From contig NZ_JARUBP010000001.1 in assembly GCF_029626225.1 (NCBI RefSeq), positions 5,766,001 through 5,830,000 of the forward strand: a DNA stretch of 64,000 nt, given 5' to 3'. The notes below the pieces were generated by a model, which saw nothing but the letters and a program-made list of their open reading frames with translations, had not been told where the DNA came from and searched no databases. A program made the position numbers and the translations under genes. How positions within the stretch are numbered: position 1 is the first letter of the stretch; every line of letters starts with the position of its first letter. Below are positions 53,283 to 62,070 of the stretch, piece by piece. The DNA is from Asanoa sp. WMMD1127 (GTDB lineage: Bacteria > Actinomycetota > Actinomycetes > Mycobacteriales > Micromonosporaceae).

Positions 53283-54529
53283 GACACAGTGGATAGTTTC
53301 AGAGCCACCCACAGCGCCGCTACCGCCGCGAGCAGACACGCCGGCACGGAGATCGCGCCCAGGCGCAGGAACGCCGCCGTCGCCGGTGGCTCGTCGCGGG
53401 CATGCAGGATGCGCCGCCAGAGCAGGGTGGCCAACGAACCGACGTACGTGAGGTTGGGTCCGACGTTGACGCCGATCAGCGCGGCCAGCACGAGCCCGGG
53501 GGTGTGCGCGACGACGGGCACCAGCACCAGCGTCGCCGGGACGTTGTTGACCAGGTTGGCCAGCAGCGCGGCGAGGCCGGCGACCGCGAGCAGCCCGAGC
53601 AGGTCGGCGTGGCCGGGGGTGAGCGCGGCGATCAGGTCGTCGAGGCCGTTGCGGCGCAGGGCGAGCACCACGACGCCCAGGCCGAAGACGAAGAAGCAGA
53701 ACAGCGGGTTCGTCGACAACGCGATCCGCACCGCGGTGCGGCGGTGGTCGGTCGCGCGTACCACGAGAGGGATTGCGAGGACGAGGGCGCCGGCGGCGGC
53801 GACCCAGGCCGGCGCCACCCCCATCGGCTCGGCGGCGGCGAAGCCGGCCAGCGTCAGGGCCAGCACGACCAGCGCGAACCGGGGCGGCGGCGGCGCCTCG
53901 ACGGCGGCCGGGCGGGCCGGCGTGGCGAGGTCGCCGGCGAAGAACCAGCGGAACACGGCGTACTCGACGGCGAGCACCGCGAGCCACGGCAGCGCCATCA
54001 GGCCGGCGAAGCCGAGGAACGTGAGGCCGGTCGCGCCGAACGCCAGCAGGTTGGTCAAGTTGGCCACCGGCAGCAGCAGCGAGCCCGCGTTGGCGAGATG
54101 GGTGCAGGCGTACACCTGCGGACGGGCCCGCACCCCCGCGGCGGCCGCGGTCGCGAACACCACCGGGGTGAGCAGCACCACGGTCGCGTCGAGACTGAGC
54201 ACGGCGGTGACGGCGGCGGCGATCCCGAAGACGACGGTGAGCAGCCGGGTCGGGCTGCCCCGGGCCGCCCGGGCCGCGAGCGCGCCGGCGTAGGCGAACA
54301 CGCCCCACCGGTCGGCGAGGTGGGCCAGGGCCAGGATCGCCGCGAGGAACCCGACCGTCGGGCCGAGCATGATCATCTCGTCGCGGGCCGCCGGCCACGG
54401 CACCAGTCCGCCGCCGACAGCGATGGCACCGGCCGGCACGGCGGCGGCCGCCTCCGGCAGCCCGCGGGGCCGGACCACGGCGAACGCCAGCACGACGGCC
54501 AGCAGCAGCACGGCCCACACGGTCGACAC
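53279..54529 (-). CDS. ArsB/NhaD-like ion transporter
   Basis: A 416-residue membrane protein with about 11 helices of the ion transporter superfamily. The helical-hairpin signatures SLDATVVLLTPVVFATA in the first half and ANLVNNVPATLVLVPVVA in the second are those of ArsB/NhaD-like anion and sodium exchangers. Whether it moves arsenite, another anion or Na+ cannot be told; no ars genes are adjacent. GTG start 54529. Translationally coupled to the universal stress protein, which may sense or regulate it. Confidence 0.82.
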   Translation of the reverse strand: MSTVWAVLLLAVVLAFAVVRPRGLPEAAAAVPAGAIAVGGGLVPWPAARDEMIMLGPTVGFLAAILALAHLADRWGVFAYAGALAARAARGSPTRLLTVVFGIAAAVTAVLSLDATVVLLTPVVFATAAAAGVRARPQVYACTHLANAGSLLLPVANLTNLLAFGATGLTFLGFAGLMALPWLAVLAVEYAVFRWFFAGDLATPARPAAVEAPPPPRFALVVLALTLAGFAAAEPMGVAPAWVAAAGALVLAIPLVVRATDHRRTAVRIALSTNPLFCFFVFGLGVVVLALRRNGLDDLIAALTPGHADLLGLLAVAGLAALLANLVNNVPATLVLVPVVAHTPGLVLAALIGVNVGPNLTYVGSLATLLWRRILHARDEPPATAAFLRLGAISVPACLLAAVAALWVALKLSTVS

Positions 54530-54696
54530 AGAGCGCCAGGGTACGGCCGGTAAGTGGCCTCCGCCCGGCGGCGGCGCGCCGGAGACCCGTCAGCCGGTCG
54601 CCGCCGGATGCTCAGCCGGACGCAACCCGTACCTCATCTCAATCGTGATCATCAATGGGGAATGCGTTGTCCATCTGGAAGGGCGTATCCCGACCC

Positions 54697-56247
54697 ATGT
54701 CGTACCGCATCGACCGACGCCAGCTCCTCACTCTCGCCGGCGCCGGTGGCGTCGGCCTGGCCGCCACCGTCGCCGGCGTCAGCGCCGCGCCCGTCATGGC
54801 CGACCCCAAGCACGAGCTCGACCCGTTCACGCTCGGCGTCGCCTCCGGCGACCCGTTGCCGGACGGCGTCGTCCTCTGGACCCGGCTCGCCCCCGAGCCC
54901 CTGATCGCCGACGGCCTCGGCGGGATGAGCGGGCACGTCGTGCCGGTGCTCTGGGAGGTCGCCGAGGACGAGCGGTTCCGCCGCGTCGTCAAGCGCGGCC
55001 TCGAGCGGGCCACCCCGGAGCTCGGCCACTCGGTGCACGCCGAGGTGCACGGGCTGCGTCCGGACCGCGAGTACTACTACCGTTTCCGCACCGGCGGCGC
55101 GGTCAGCCCGGTCGGCCGCACCCGCACCGCGCCCTCGGCGCACTCCCGGCCGCGCGAGCTGTCGTTCGCCTTCGTGTCGTGCTCCAACTATCCGACCGGG
55201 TACTTCACCGCCTACCGGCACCTCGCCGAGGAGGAGCTGGACCTGGTGCTGCACCTCGGCGACTACATCTACGAGGGTCCGGCGGCGGGCACGCTCGGCC
55301 GGCCGCACCTGCCGGCCGCGGAGATCTTCTCGCTGGCCGACTACCGGGTGCGGCACGCGCAGTACAAGACCGACCCCGACCTGCGGCTCGCGCACGCCCG
55401 GTTCCCGTGGGCGGTGACCTGGGACGACCACGAGGTCGAGAACAACTATGCCGACGAGACCTCGGAGGACGCGGCGCAGAGCCCGGAGTCGTTCCTGCGC
55501 CGGCGGGCGGCGGCCTACCAGGCCTACTACGAGCACATGCCGCTGCGCCGCTCGGCGGTGCCGCACGGCCCCGACATGCGCATCTACCGGCGACTGCGGT
55601 ACGGCCGGCTCGCCGAGTTCAACCTGCTCGACGGGCGCCAGTACCGCTCGGACCAGGTGACCACGCCGGAGGAGCTCGCCGACCCGGCCCGCTCGATGCT
55701 CGGCGCGGAGCAGGAGCGGTGGCTGACCGACGGGCTGAGCCACTCGGCCGGCACCTGGAACATCCTGGCCCAGCAGACGGTGATGGCGGAGGCCGACCGC
55801 GACCCCGGCCCGGGCGAGCTGCTGCCGAACGACAACTGGAACGGCTACGAGCCCGCCCGGCAGCGCCTGTTCGACACGGTGGCCCGCCGCCGGATCGAGA
55901 ACCTGGTCGTCGTCACGGGCGACGCCCACTGCAGCATGGTGGCGGAGCTGAAGCAGGACTTCGACGACCCGGCCTCGCGTACGGTCGGCGTCGAGTTCCT
56001 GGGCACCTCGGTCACCTCGGGCGGCGACGGGGCGCCGATGGACACCCGCGGCACGGAATGGCTGGCCTCGAACCCGCACATGAAGTTCTACGACGGCCGC
56101 CGGGGCTACGTCCGGGTCACGGCCGACCATCGCGCGCTGCGCACGGACTACCGCGCCGTGCCGGCAGTGTCCACCCCGGACGCCGCCGTCTCGACGATCG
56201 CGAGCTTCGTGGTCGAGGAAGGCCGCCCAGGCGTGCGCAGCTCTTAG
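54697..56247 (+). CDS. phoD: PhoD-type alkaline phosphatase/phosphodiesterase
   Basis: A 516-residue exported metallophosphatase. It begins with a Tat signal (DRRQLLTLAGAGGVGLA, cleavage near APVMA). A fibronectin-like N-terminal domain is followed by the PhoD core: FVSCSNYPTGYF, LHLGDYIYEG, TWDDHEVENNYA and VVTGDAHCSM, which carry the Fe/Ca ligands. It releases phosphate from mono- or diesters, possibly wall teichoic acids. ATG 54697 was chosen as the Tat signal begins there; GGAAGGG is 13 bases upstream. No convincing PHO box is seen. Its stop overlaps the ABC-F stop by four bases. Confidence 0.93.
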   Translation: MSYRIDRRQLLTLAGAGGVGLAATVAGVSAAPVMADPKHELDPFTLGVASGDPLPDGVVLWTRLAPEPLIADGLGGMSGHVVPVLWEVAEDERFRRVVKRGLERATPELGHSVHAEVHGLRPDREYYYRFRTGGAVSPVGRTRTAPSAHSRPRELSFAFVSCSNYPTGYFTAYRHLAEEELDLVLHLGDYIYEGPAAGTLGRPHLPAAEIFSLADYRVRHAQYKTDPDLRLAHARFPWAVTWDDHEVENNYADETSEDAAQSPESFLRRRAAAYQAYYEHMPLRRSAVPHGPDMRIYRRLRYGRLAEFNLLDGRQYRSDQVTTPEELADPARSMLGAEQERWLTDGLSHSAGTWNILAQQTVMAEADRDPGPGELLPNDNWNGYEPARQRLFDTVARRRIENLVVVTGDAHCSMVAELKQDFDDPASRTVGVEFLGTSVTSGGDGAPMDTRGTEWLASNPHMKFYDGRRGYVRVTADHRALRTDYRAVPAVSTPDAAVSTIASFVVEEGRPGVRSS

Positions 56248-57905
56248 CAGGCGGTCGCCAACGGGGTGGTCTCCCGCAGGTGTGCGATGTGGCCCCCGCG
56301 CAGCTCCAGGTGGGTGCCGGTGAAGCGGGCGCGCATGCGGCGGTCGTGGGTGACGATGACGACCGCGCCCGGGTACGACGCCAGGGCCTGCTCCAGTTCC
56401 TCGACCAGCGCGGGGGAGAGGTGGTTCGTCGGCTCGTCGAGCAGCAGCAGGTCGACCGGTTCGCTGACCAGCCGGGCCAGCTCGATGCGGCGTCGTTGCC
56501 CGTACGACAGTTCGCCGATCCGCAGTCTCAGGTCGGCCGGGCGGAACAGGCCCAGGGAGAGCAGCTCGTCGGTGTGCTCGTCCGGGTCGCCCGGCCGGCC
56601 GTGGGCGAATGCCCGCGGCAGCGTCAGGTCGGCGGGCCACGGGGATTCCTGTTGGCGCAGGTGCCCGATCCGGCCGTGCGTGCGGACCGTTCCGGCGTCC
56701 GGTCGCAGTTCGCCGGCCAGGACCCGGACGAGGGTGGTCTTGCCCGCTCCGTTGGGGCCGGTGACCAGGAGCCGTTGCCCGGCCCCGATCCGCAGCGCCG
56801 GCACGTGGAGCCGGTCGGCGACGCGGATCCCGGCCAGCTCCGCGGCCGCCTCCGGCGCTTCGCCGTCGGCGCCGGCGATGGTCGGGGCGAAGACGAGCGG
56901 GTCCGGCGGCGGCGTGACGGGGTTGCCGGTGAGGCGCTCGATGCGCTCCTTGGCGTTGCGGATGCGGCCCATCGCGCCGTGGTCGCGGCCGCGGGCCCGG
57001 AAGGCGCCGTGCCCGAACTTGGCCATCGGGGACCTGCGCGGGATGGCGTCCAGGCGGACCGCGTTCGCGGCGGCCAGCCTCCGGTTGCGGGCCAGTTCGG
57101 CGCGCCAGTCGTCATATTCCTGGAGCCGGCGTCGGCGTTCGGCGGCCTTCGCGGCGAGGTAGCCGTCGTAGCCGTCGCCGTGGCGCGTCACCGTGCCCTC
57201 GCCGACTTCCAGGATGGTGGACGTGACCCGGCTCAGGAACTCCCGGTCGTGCGTCACGGCGAGCACCGTGCCGCGGTGCGCCCGCAGGTGCGTCTCCAGC
57301 CACCCCACCGCCTGGTCGTCCAGGTCGTTGGTCGGCTCGTCGAGCAGCAGGAGTTCCGGCTGGGACGCCAAGGTGGCGGCCAGGGCCAGCCGCGACCGTT
57401 CACCGCCGGACAGCGTGCCCAGCGGCCGCGTCCGGTCCAGGGCCGGCAGGCCCAGCCCGTGCAAGGCGATGTCCACGCGCGTGTCGGCCGCGTACCCGCT
57501 GCGCGCCTCGTAGCGGGCGACGAGGTCGGCGTATGCCTCCAGCGCGGCCGCGAGCCGTGCACCCGCCAGGCCGTGCAGTGCGGTCTCGGCGTCGCGCATC
57601 CGCGACTCGAGCGCGCGCAGGTCGGCCAGGGCGAGGTCGATCGCCTCCTGGACGGTCGCCTCGGCCGGCAGCGCCAGCGACTGGGGCAGGTAGCCGATGC
57701 CACCGGGCGCGACCACCGTCACCTCGCCGTTGTCGGGCCGGTCGACCCCGGCGAGGAGCCGCAGCAGCGTGGACTTGCCCGCGCCGTTGTCGCCGATGAT
57801 GCCGGCCTTCTCGCCCGGCTTGACGGTGCAGGAGACGGTGTCCAGCACCACGCGGTCGTCGTAGCGGCGGGTGACGTGGTGCAGCGAGAGTTGAGCGGTG
57901 AGCAA
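56244..57905 (-). CDS. ABC-F ATPase (ribosome-protection type)
   Basis: A 553-residue soluble protein with two ABC cassettes and no membrane part. Walker A motifs are IIGDNGAGKSTLLRLLAG and VTGPNGAGKTTLVRVLAG, signature motifs LSGGERSRLALA and LSYGQRRRIELA, and Walker B LLLLDEPTNDLD and LLLLDEPTNHLS. The linker between cassettes (about 230-300) is charged and arginine-rich. ABC-F proteins remove antibiotics from ribosomes or regulate translation; the adjacent TetR gene makes a resistance role likely. TTG 57905 is chosen from homology, with CAGGAG upstream, 20 bases after the TetR stop. Confidence 0.9.
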   Translation of the reverse strand: MLTAQLSLHHVTRRYDDRVVLDTVSCTVKPGEKAGIIGDNGAGKSTLLRLLAGVDRPDNGEVTVVAPGGIGYLPQSLALPAEATVQEAIDLALADLRALESRMRDAETALHGLAGARLAAALEAYADLVARYEARSGYAADTRVDIALHGLGLPALDRTRPLGTLSGGERSRLALAATLASQPELLLLDEPTNDLDDQAVGWLETHLRAHRGTVLAVTHDREFLSRVTSTILEVGEGTVTRHGDGYDGYLAAKAAERRRRLQEYDDWRAELARNRRLAAANAVRLDAIPRRSPMAKFGHGAFRARGRDHGAMGRIRNAKERIERLTGNPVTPPPDPLVFAPTIAGADGEAPEAAAELAGIRVADRLHVPALRIGAGQRLLVTGPNGAGKTTLVRVLAGELRPDAGTVRTHGRIGHLRQQESPWPADLTLPRAFAHGRPGDPDEHTDELLSLGLFRPADLRLRIGELSYGQRRRIELARLVSEPVDLLLLDEPTNHLSPALVEELEQALASYPGAVVIVTHDRRMRARFTGTHLELRGGHIAHLRETTPLATAC

Positions 57906-57925
57906 GAAGGCGATCTCCTGTCGGT

Positions 57926-58546
57926 TCAGCGGTGGGCCGGGCGTGGGCGCAGGCCGTCGAGGGCGGTGGTGACGAGGCGGTCGGTGTAGTCGGCGGTGAG
58001 CGGCCCGCTGCGGTGCAGCCAACGGTTGAGGACGGGCCCCCAGATCAGCTCCGCGGCCACGTCGAGGTCGAGGTCCCCGGCGAGTTGCCCGGCCTGCTGA
58101 GCGCTGCGCAGCCGTTGTCGCTTGGCCTCCTTCAACGGCCCGTCCAGCCGTTGCGCGTAGGCGGCGGCCAGCTCCGGGTCGTGCGCGATCTCGGTGGCCA
58201 GCGCGCGCATCGGCTGGTCGTAGCCCGGATCGTTGAGCTCCGCGATCGTGGCGCGCAGCACCGCCTTGAGGTCGGCTTCCAGGTCGCCCGTGTCGGGCAG
58301 CACCGGGGGCTCACCCTCGGCGCCTTCGCTGAGCAGGAGGAAGGCGTCGAAGATGACGGCGCCCTTGGACGGCCACCAGCGGTAGATGGTCTGCTTGCCG
58401 ACCCCGGCCCGCGCGGCGATGCCCTCGATGGTGAGCCGGCCGTAGCCGACCTCCCGCAGGAGGTCGAACGCCGCCGTGAGGATCGCCCGGCGTGAGGCTT
58501 CCTTCCGGCGGGCCGCGTCGGGCGCCGCTCTGCGCTGCGTCGTCAT
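57926..58546 (-). CDS. TetR family transcriptional repressor
   Basis: A 206-residue repressor. Its N-terminal helix-turn-helix reads LTIEGIAARAGVGKQTIYRW, and the C-terminal ligand domain ends in helices around LIWGPVLNRWLHRSG. It is coded immediately before the ABC-F gene, and a perfect 21-base palindrome lies 18 bases upstream of its ATG; it therefore probably represses its own operon until an antibiotic-like ligand binds. TATCGT six bases before the ATG suggests a leaderless transcript. Confidence 0.93.
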   Translation of the reverse strand: MTTQRRAAPDAARRKEASRRAILTAAFDLLREVGYGRLTIEGIAARAGVGKQTIYRWWPSKGAVIFDAFLLLSEGAEGEPPVLPDTGDLEADLKAVLRATIAELNDPGYDQPMRALATEIAHDPELAAAYAQRLDGPLKEAKRQRLRSAQQAGQLAGDLDLDVAAELIWGPVLNRWLHRSGPLTADYTDRLVTTALDGLRPRPAHR

Positions 58547-58552
58547 GCGGCG

Positions 58553-58584
58553 ACGATAGCACAGACGAGACGGACCGTCTCGTC
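58553..58584 (-). promoter_or_regulatory. TetR operator and -10 box of the tetR/ABC-F operon
   Basis: GACGAGACGG-A-CCGTCTCGTC (58564-58584) is a perfect palindrome with a single central base, resembling known GAGACGGTCCGTCTC-type TetR sites. The minus-strand -10 box TATCGT (58558-58553) directly follows it, so bound repressor would block RNA polymerase. Confidence 0.8.
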
Positions 58585-58597
58585 TCGCTTCAGGGTG

Positions 58598-59530
58598 TCA
58601 GTCCCTCGACGCCCAGGTGCCGCGCGCGGTGCGCTTCGCGTGATAGAGCGCCGCGTCGGCCTTGCGGAGCAGCCCGTCCAGGTCGAATCGGTGGTCGGAG
58701 AACGCCACACCCACGCTGGCCGACACGCTCAGTCGCATGCCGTCGATGCTGAACGGCGGGGCCAACGCATGGATCATCCGGTCCGCCGTCGCCCCCACCT
58801 CGTCGACGTCGCGGGGGTGGGCGATCAGCACGACGAACTCGTCGCCGCCGAGGCGTCCGAGCAGGTGCCTCGAGGAGTCCGCCAGCCGCCGGAACCTGTC
58901 CGCGACGGCCGCCAGGAGCCGGTCGCCCGTACCGTGTCCATAGTGGTCGTTCACCTGTTTGAACCCGTCGAGATCAACGAAGCAGATGCCGAGCCGCATG
59001 TCGCCGTCGGAACGCGCGCGGTCCTGGACCCACTCGTGCAGATAGGCACGGTTCGCCAACGCGGTCAGAGGATCCTGCCGGGCCTGGTCACGCAGCCGGA
59101 TCCGCAGCAGGTGCTGCTCGGTGATGTCGACGCCGATCACCAGCACGAACGGCGAGCCGTCGATGATGCGGGACAGGACGAGCAGGGTCCAGCGACCATG
59201 GCCCGGTGAGTCGCGTACCCGCGCTTCAACCTGGAAGGCGTCCGGTGGCGCGGGGCCCATGGCGCCGAGCTGGCCGACGACGTGGTAGAGGTCCAGTTCC
59301 TGGTTGGCGGGTTCGAACAGGTCCGCGAGCAGCCGCCCGGCCGTCGGTCCGTGCTGCGACCCGACGATCGTGTCGAAGGCCGGATTCACGTCGACGAGCT
59401 TCCCGGCCTGGTCCACCACCGCGATGCCGACGCCCGCGTGATGGAACGCCGCCTTGAACCGCGGGATGACGCCGTCGCTCGGGTCGTCCGCGCCGGGTTC
59501 TCCCATGAAGATGGATCCCGCCACGCCCAT
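58598..59530 (-). CDS. PAS-GGDEF diguanylate cyclase
   Basis: A 310-residue protein with an N-terminal PAS domain (about 25-145; HHAGVGIAVVDQAGKLVDVN) and a C-terminal GGDEF domain (about 150-305). The active motif GRLGGDEFVVLI and the magnesium aspartate in FVDLDGFKQVND are intact, so it should make cyclic-di-GMP. The inhibitory RxxD site is absent (SSRH occupies that position), so product inhibition through it is not expected. It is soluble. ATG 59530 is used; ATG 59506 is also possible. Confidence 0.9.
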   Translation of the reverse strand: MGVAGSIFMGEPGADDPSDGVIPRFKAAFHHAGVGIAVVDQAGKLVDVNPAFDTIVGSQHGPTAGRLLADLFEPANQELDLYHVVGQLGAMGPAPPDAFQVEARVRDSPGHGRWTLLVLSRIIDGSPFVLVIGVDITEQHLLRIRLRDQARQDPLTALANRAYLHEWVQDRARSDGDMRLGICFVDLDGFKQVNDHYGHGTGDRLLAAVADRFRRLADSSRHLLGRLGGDEFVVLIAHPRDVDEVGATADRMIHALAPPFSIDGMRLSVSASVGVAFSDHRFDLDGLLRKADAALYHAKRTARGTWASRD

Positions 59531-59706
59531 GGGACCTACCCGGGCTCAGCGCAGGGAAACCCGGCGGACGGGCGCCGCGGCGTGGGCGGCCCGCGAGGTT
59601 TGCGACCGGCCGTTCTCCGTGACCGGACCCCGGATCGAGAACCGGCGTAACCGACTGTCCCGCGGGTACGCAGGGACAGCCGGCCCGCGTACCGAGGGGA
59701 TCGAAC

Positions 59707-62070
59707 ATGACACAGTCGACGGCTCCGGCCGTTCCGGACGCCGCGCTGCTGGCGCGTTACCGGCGGACGGCCGACTATCTCGCCGCGGCGATGATCTTCC
59801 TGCGGGACAACACACTGCTGCGGGAGCCGCTGCGCCCGGAACATCTCAAGCCGCGCCTGCTGGGCCACTGGGGCACCTGTCCCGGTATCACCTACGTCTA
59901 CGCGGGACTGAACCGGCTCGTCCGCCGGACCGGGCAGCGGACCCTGCTCGTCACCGGGCCGGGCCACGGCGCCCCGGCGATCCACGCGAACCTCTGGCTC
60001 GAGGGCACGCACGGCGACGTCGACCCCCGGCTCGGCCGCGACGGTGCCGGGCTGGCCGAGCTGGTCCGGCGGTTCTCGTGGCCGGGCGGGTTTCCTAGCC
60101 ACCTCTCACCCGAGGTGCCGGGCGTGATCCACGAGGGTGGTGAGCTCGGCTACGCGCTGGCGACGGCGGCCGGGGCCGCGCTCGACGACCCGGACCTGTT
60201 GGTGGCCTGCGTCGTCGGCGACGGCGAGGCCGAGACCGGACCGACCGCCGGGTCCTGGCACGTCACCAAGTTCCTCGACCCGGCCACCAGCGGCACCGTG
60301 TTGCCGATCCTGCACCTCAACGGATACAAGATCGCCTCACCGACCATCTACGCCACCATGAGCGACGGCGAGCTCACCGACTATTTCGCCGGGGCCGGTT
60401 GGTCACCCCGCCTGCTGGACGTCACCGCGGTGGACGATCCGGACGCCGCGTTGGCGGAGGCACTGGACGCCGCCCGGACGGACGCGGCGGATCTCCGCGA
60501 GCGATGCCTGGCGGGGGACCGGCCCGACCGTCCGGTGTGGCCGATGCTGGTGGTCCGGAGCCCCAAAGGCTGGGGCGTGCCGGACACCGACGCGCACGGG
60601 GAGCCGCTCGGCGGCACCTTCCACGCCCACCAGGTGCCGCTCGAGGACGCCGCCGACGACCCCGACACGCTCGCCCTGCTGGAGCGCTGGCTGCGCTCGT
60701 ACCGCCCGGACGAGTTGTTCGACGACAACGGCCGGCCGGACCCAGGGCTGCTGTCCGTGCCGCCGGAGGGCGGCCGGCGGTTGGGCAGCGTGCCGCAGGC
60801 CAACGGTGGGCTACTGCGCCGGGACCTGCCGCTGCCGCCGGTCGCGCCGGCGGCGGTCGAGGTGGGTGGGCCCGGCGAGACCTTCGCGAGCCCGACCGGC
60901 GCGCTGGCCGGATGGCTGACCGAGCTGTTCCGGGCCACCGCCGGCACGCGCGACTTTCGCATCATGTGCCCGGACGAGTTGGCGTCCAACAAGCTCGACG
61001 CCGTGCTGGCGGCGACCGGACGGGCCTACCAATGGCCCGTCCACGAGTACGCCGAGCACCTGGCCACCGACGGCCGGGTCATGGAGGTGCTGTCCGAGCA
61101 CCTCTGCCAGGGCTGGCTGCAGGGTTACCTGCTGACGGGCCGGCACGGCCTGTTCCCCTGCTACGAGGCGTTCGTCTCGATCGTCGACGGGATGGTCAAC
61201 CAGTACGCCAAGTTCCTCAAGATCTCTCGCGAGGTGCCGTGGCGGGCGCCGGTGGCCGCGCTGAACTACCTGCTGACCAGCGACGGCTGGCGCCAGGAAC
61301 ACAACGGCTACAGCCACCAGGGGCCCGGGTTCATCAACAACCTCCTGACCAAGAAGGCGTCCGTCGCCCGGATCTTCCTGCCGCCGGACGCCAACACGCT
61401 GCTGGTCACGATGCGCCGTTGCCTGACCTCGACAGCCGTGATCAATCTCGTCGTGGCCGGCAAGCAGGACGGTCCACAGTGGTTCGACATCGACACCGCG
61501 GAGGCGCACTGCCGCGCCGGCGCCGGCGTGCTCGACTGGGCGTCCACGTCGGACAGCCCACAGGTCGTGATCGCCTGCGCCGGAACGACTCCCACCACCG
61601 AGGCGGTGGCGGCGGCGTGGCTGCTGCGCCGGCACGCGCCCGAGCTTCGCGTACGCGTGGTCAACGTCGTCGACCTCATCGGCCTGGCGCCGCGGGACCG
61701 GCACCCGCGCGGGATGACGGAGGACGACTTCACCGGGCTGTTCGGCGCCGACGTGCCGGTGGTGTTCGCGTTCCACGGCTACCCGTCGGCCGTGCACGAG
61801 GTGCTCCACGGTCGCACCGACCCCAACCGGTTCCACGTGCACGGCTACCTCGAGGAGGGCACCACCACCACGCCGTACGACCTGCTAGCGGCCAACGCGA
61901 TGACCCGGCACGACCTGGCGGCGCATGCCGTGTCGCTGGCCGACGGCTGGTCGTCGCGCGGTGGCGACATCGTCGACGACCTGAGCCGCGAGCGGGACCA
62001 GTGGGTGGCGCACGCCTATCGCACCGGCGCCGACCCGAGCGCGTTCACCGACTGGCGGTGGACGTCGTGA
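59707..62070 (+). CDS. xfp: Phosphoketolase
   Basis: A 787-residue thiamine-diphosphate enzyme, normal length for the family. It splits xylulose-5-phosphate (and often fructose-6-phosphate) with phosphate to acetyl phosphate and a C3 or C2 aldose phosphate. Family stretches include LGHWGTCPGITYVYAGLNRL, VTGPGHGAPAIHANLWLEG, the TPP motif VGDGEAETGPTAGSW and the C-terminal MTRHDLAAHAV. ATG start with GAGGGG eight bases upstream. Its TGA overlaps the GTG of the acetate kinase gene, so acetyl phosphate made here is converted to acetate and ATP by the neighbour. Confidence 0.96.
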   Translation: MTQSTAPAVPDAALLARYRRTADYLAAAMIFLRDNTLLREPLRPEHLKPRLLGHWGTCPGITYVYAGLNRLVRRTGQRTLLVTGPGHGAPAIHANLWLEGTHGDVDPRLGRDGAGLAELVRRFSWPGGFPSHLSPEVPGVIHEGGELGYALATAAGAALDDPDLLVACVVGDGEAETGPTAGSWHVTKFLDPATSGTVLPILHLNGYKIASPTIYATMSDGELTDYFAGAGWSPRLLDVTAVDDPDAALAEALDAARTDAADLRERCLAGDRPDRPVWPMLVVRSPKGWGVPDTDAHGEPLGGTFHAHQVPLEDAADDPDTLALLERWLRSYRPDELFDDNGRPDPGLLSVPPEGGRRLGSVPQANGGLLRRDLPLPPVAPAAVEVGGPGETFASPTGALAGWLTELFRATAGTRDFRIMCPDELASNKLDAVLAATGRAYQWPVHEYAEHLATDGRVMEVLSEHLCQGWLQGYLLTGRHGLFPCYEAFVSIVDGMVNQYAKFLKISREVPWRAPVAALNYLLTSDGWRQEHNGYSHQGPGFINNLLTKKASVARIFLPPDANTLLVTMRRCLTSTAVINLVVAGKQDGPQWFDIDTAEAHCRAGAGVLDWASTSDSPQVVIACAGTTPTTEAVAAAWLLRRHAPELRVRVVNVVDLIGLAPRDRHPRGMTEDDFTGLFGADVPVVFAFHGYPSAVHEVLHGRTDPNRFHVHGYLEEGTTTTPYDLLAANAMTRHDLAAHAVSLADGWSSRGGDIVDDLSRERDQWVAHAYRTGADPSAFTDWRWTS

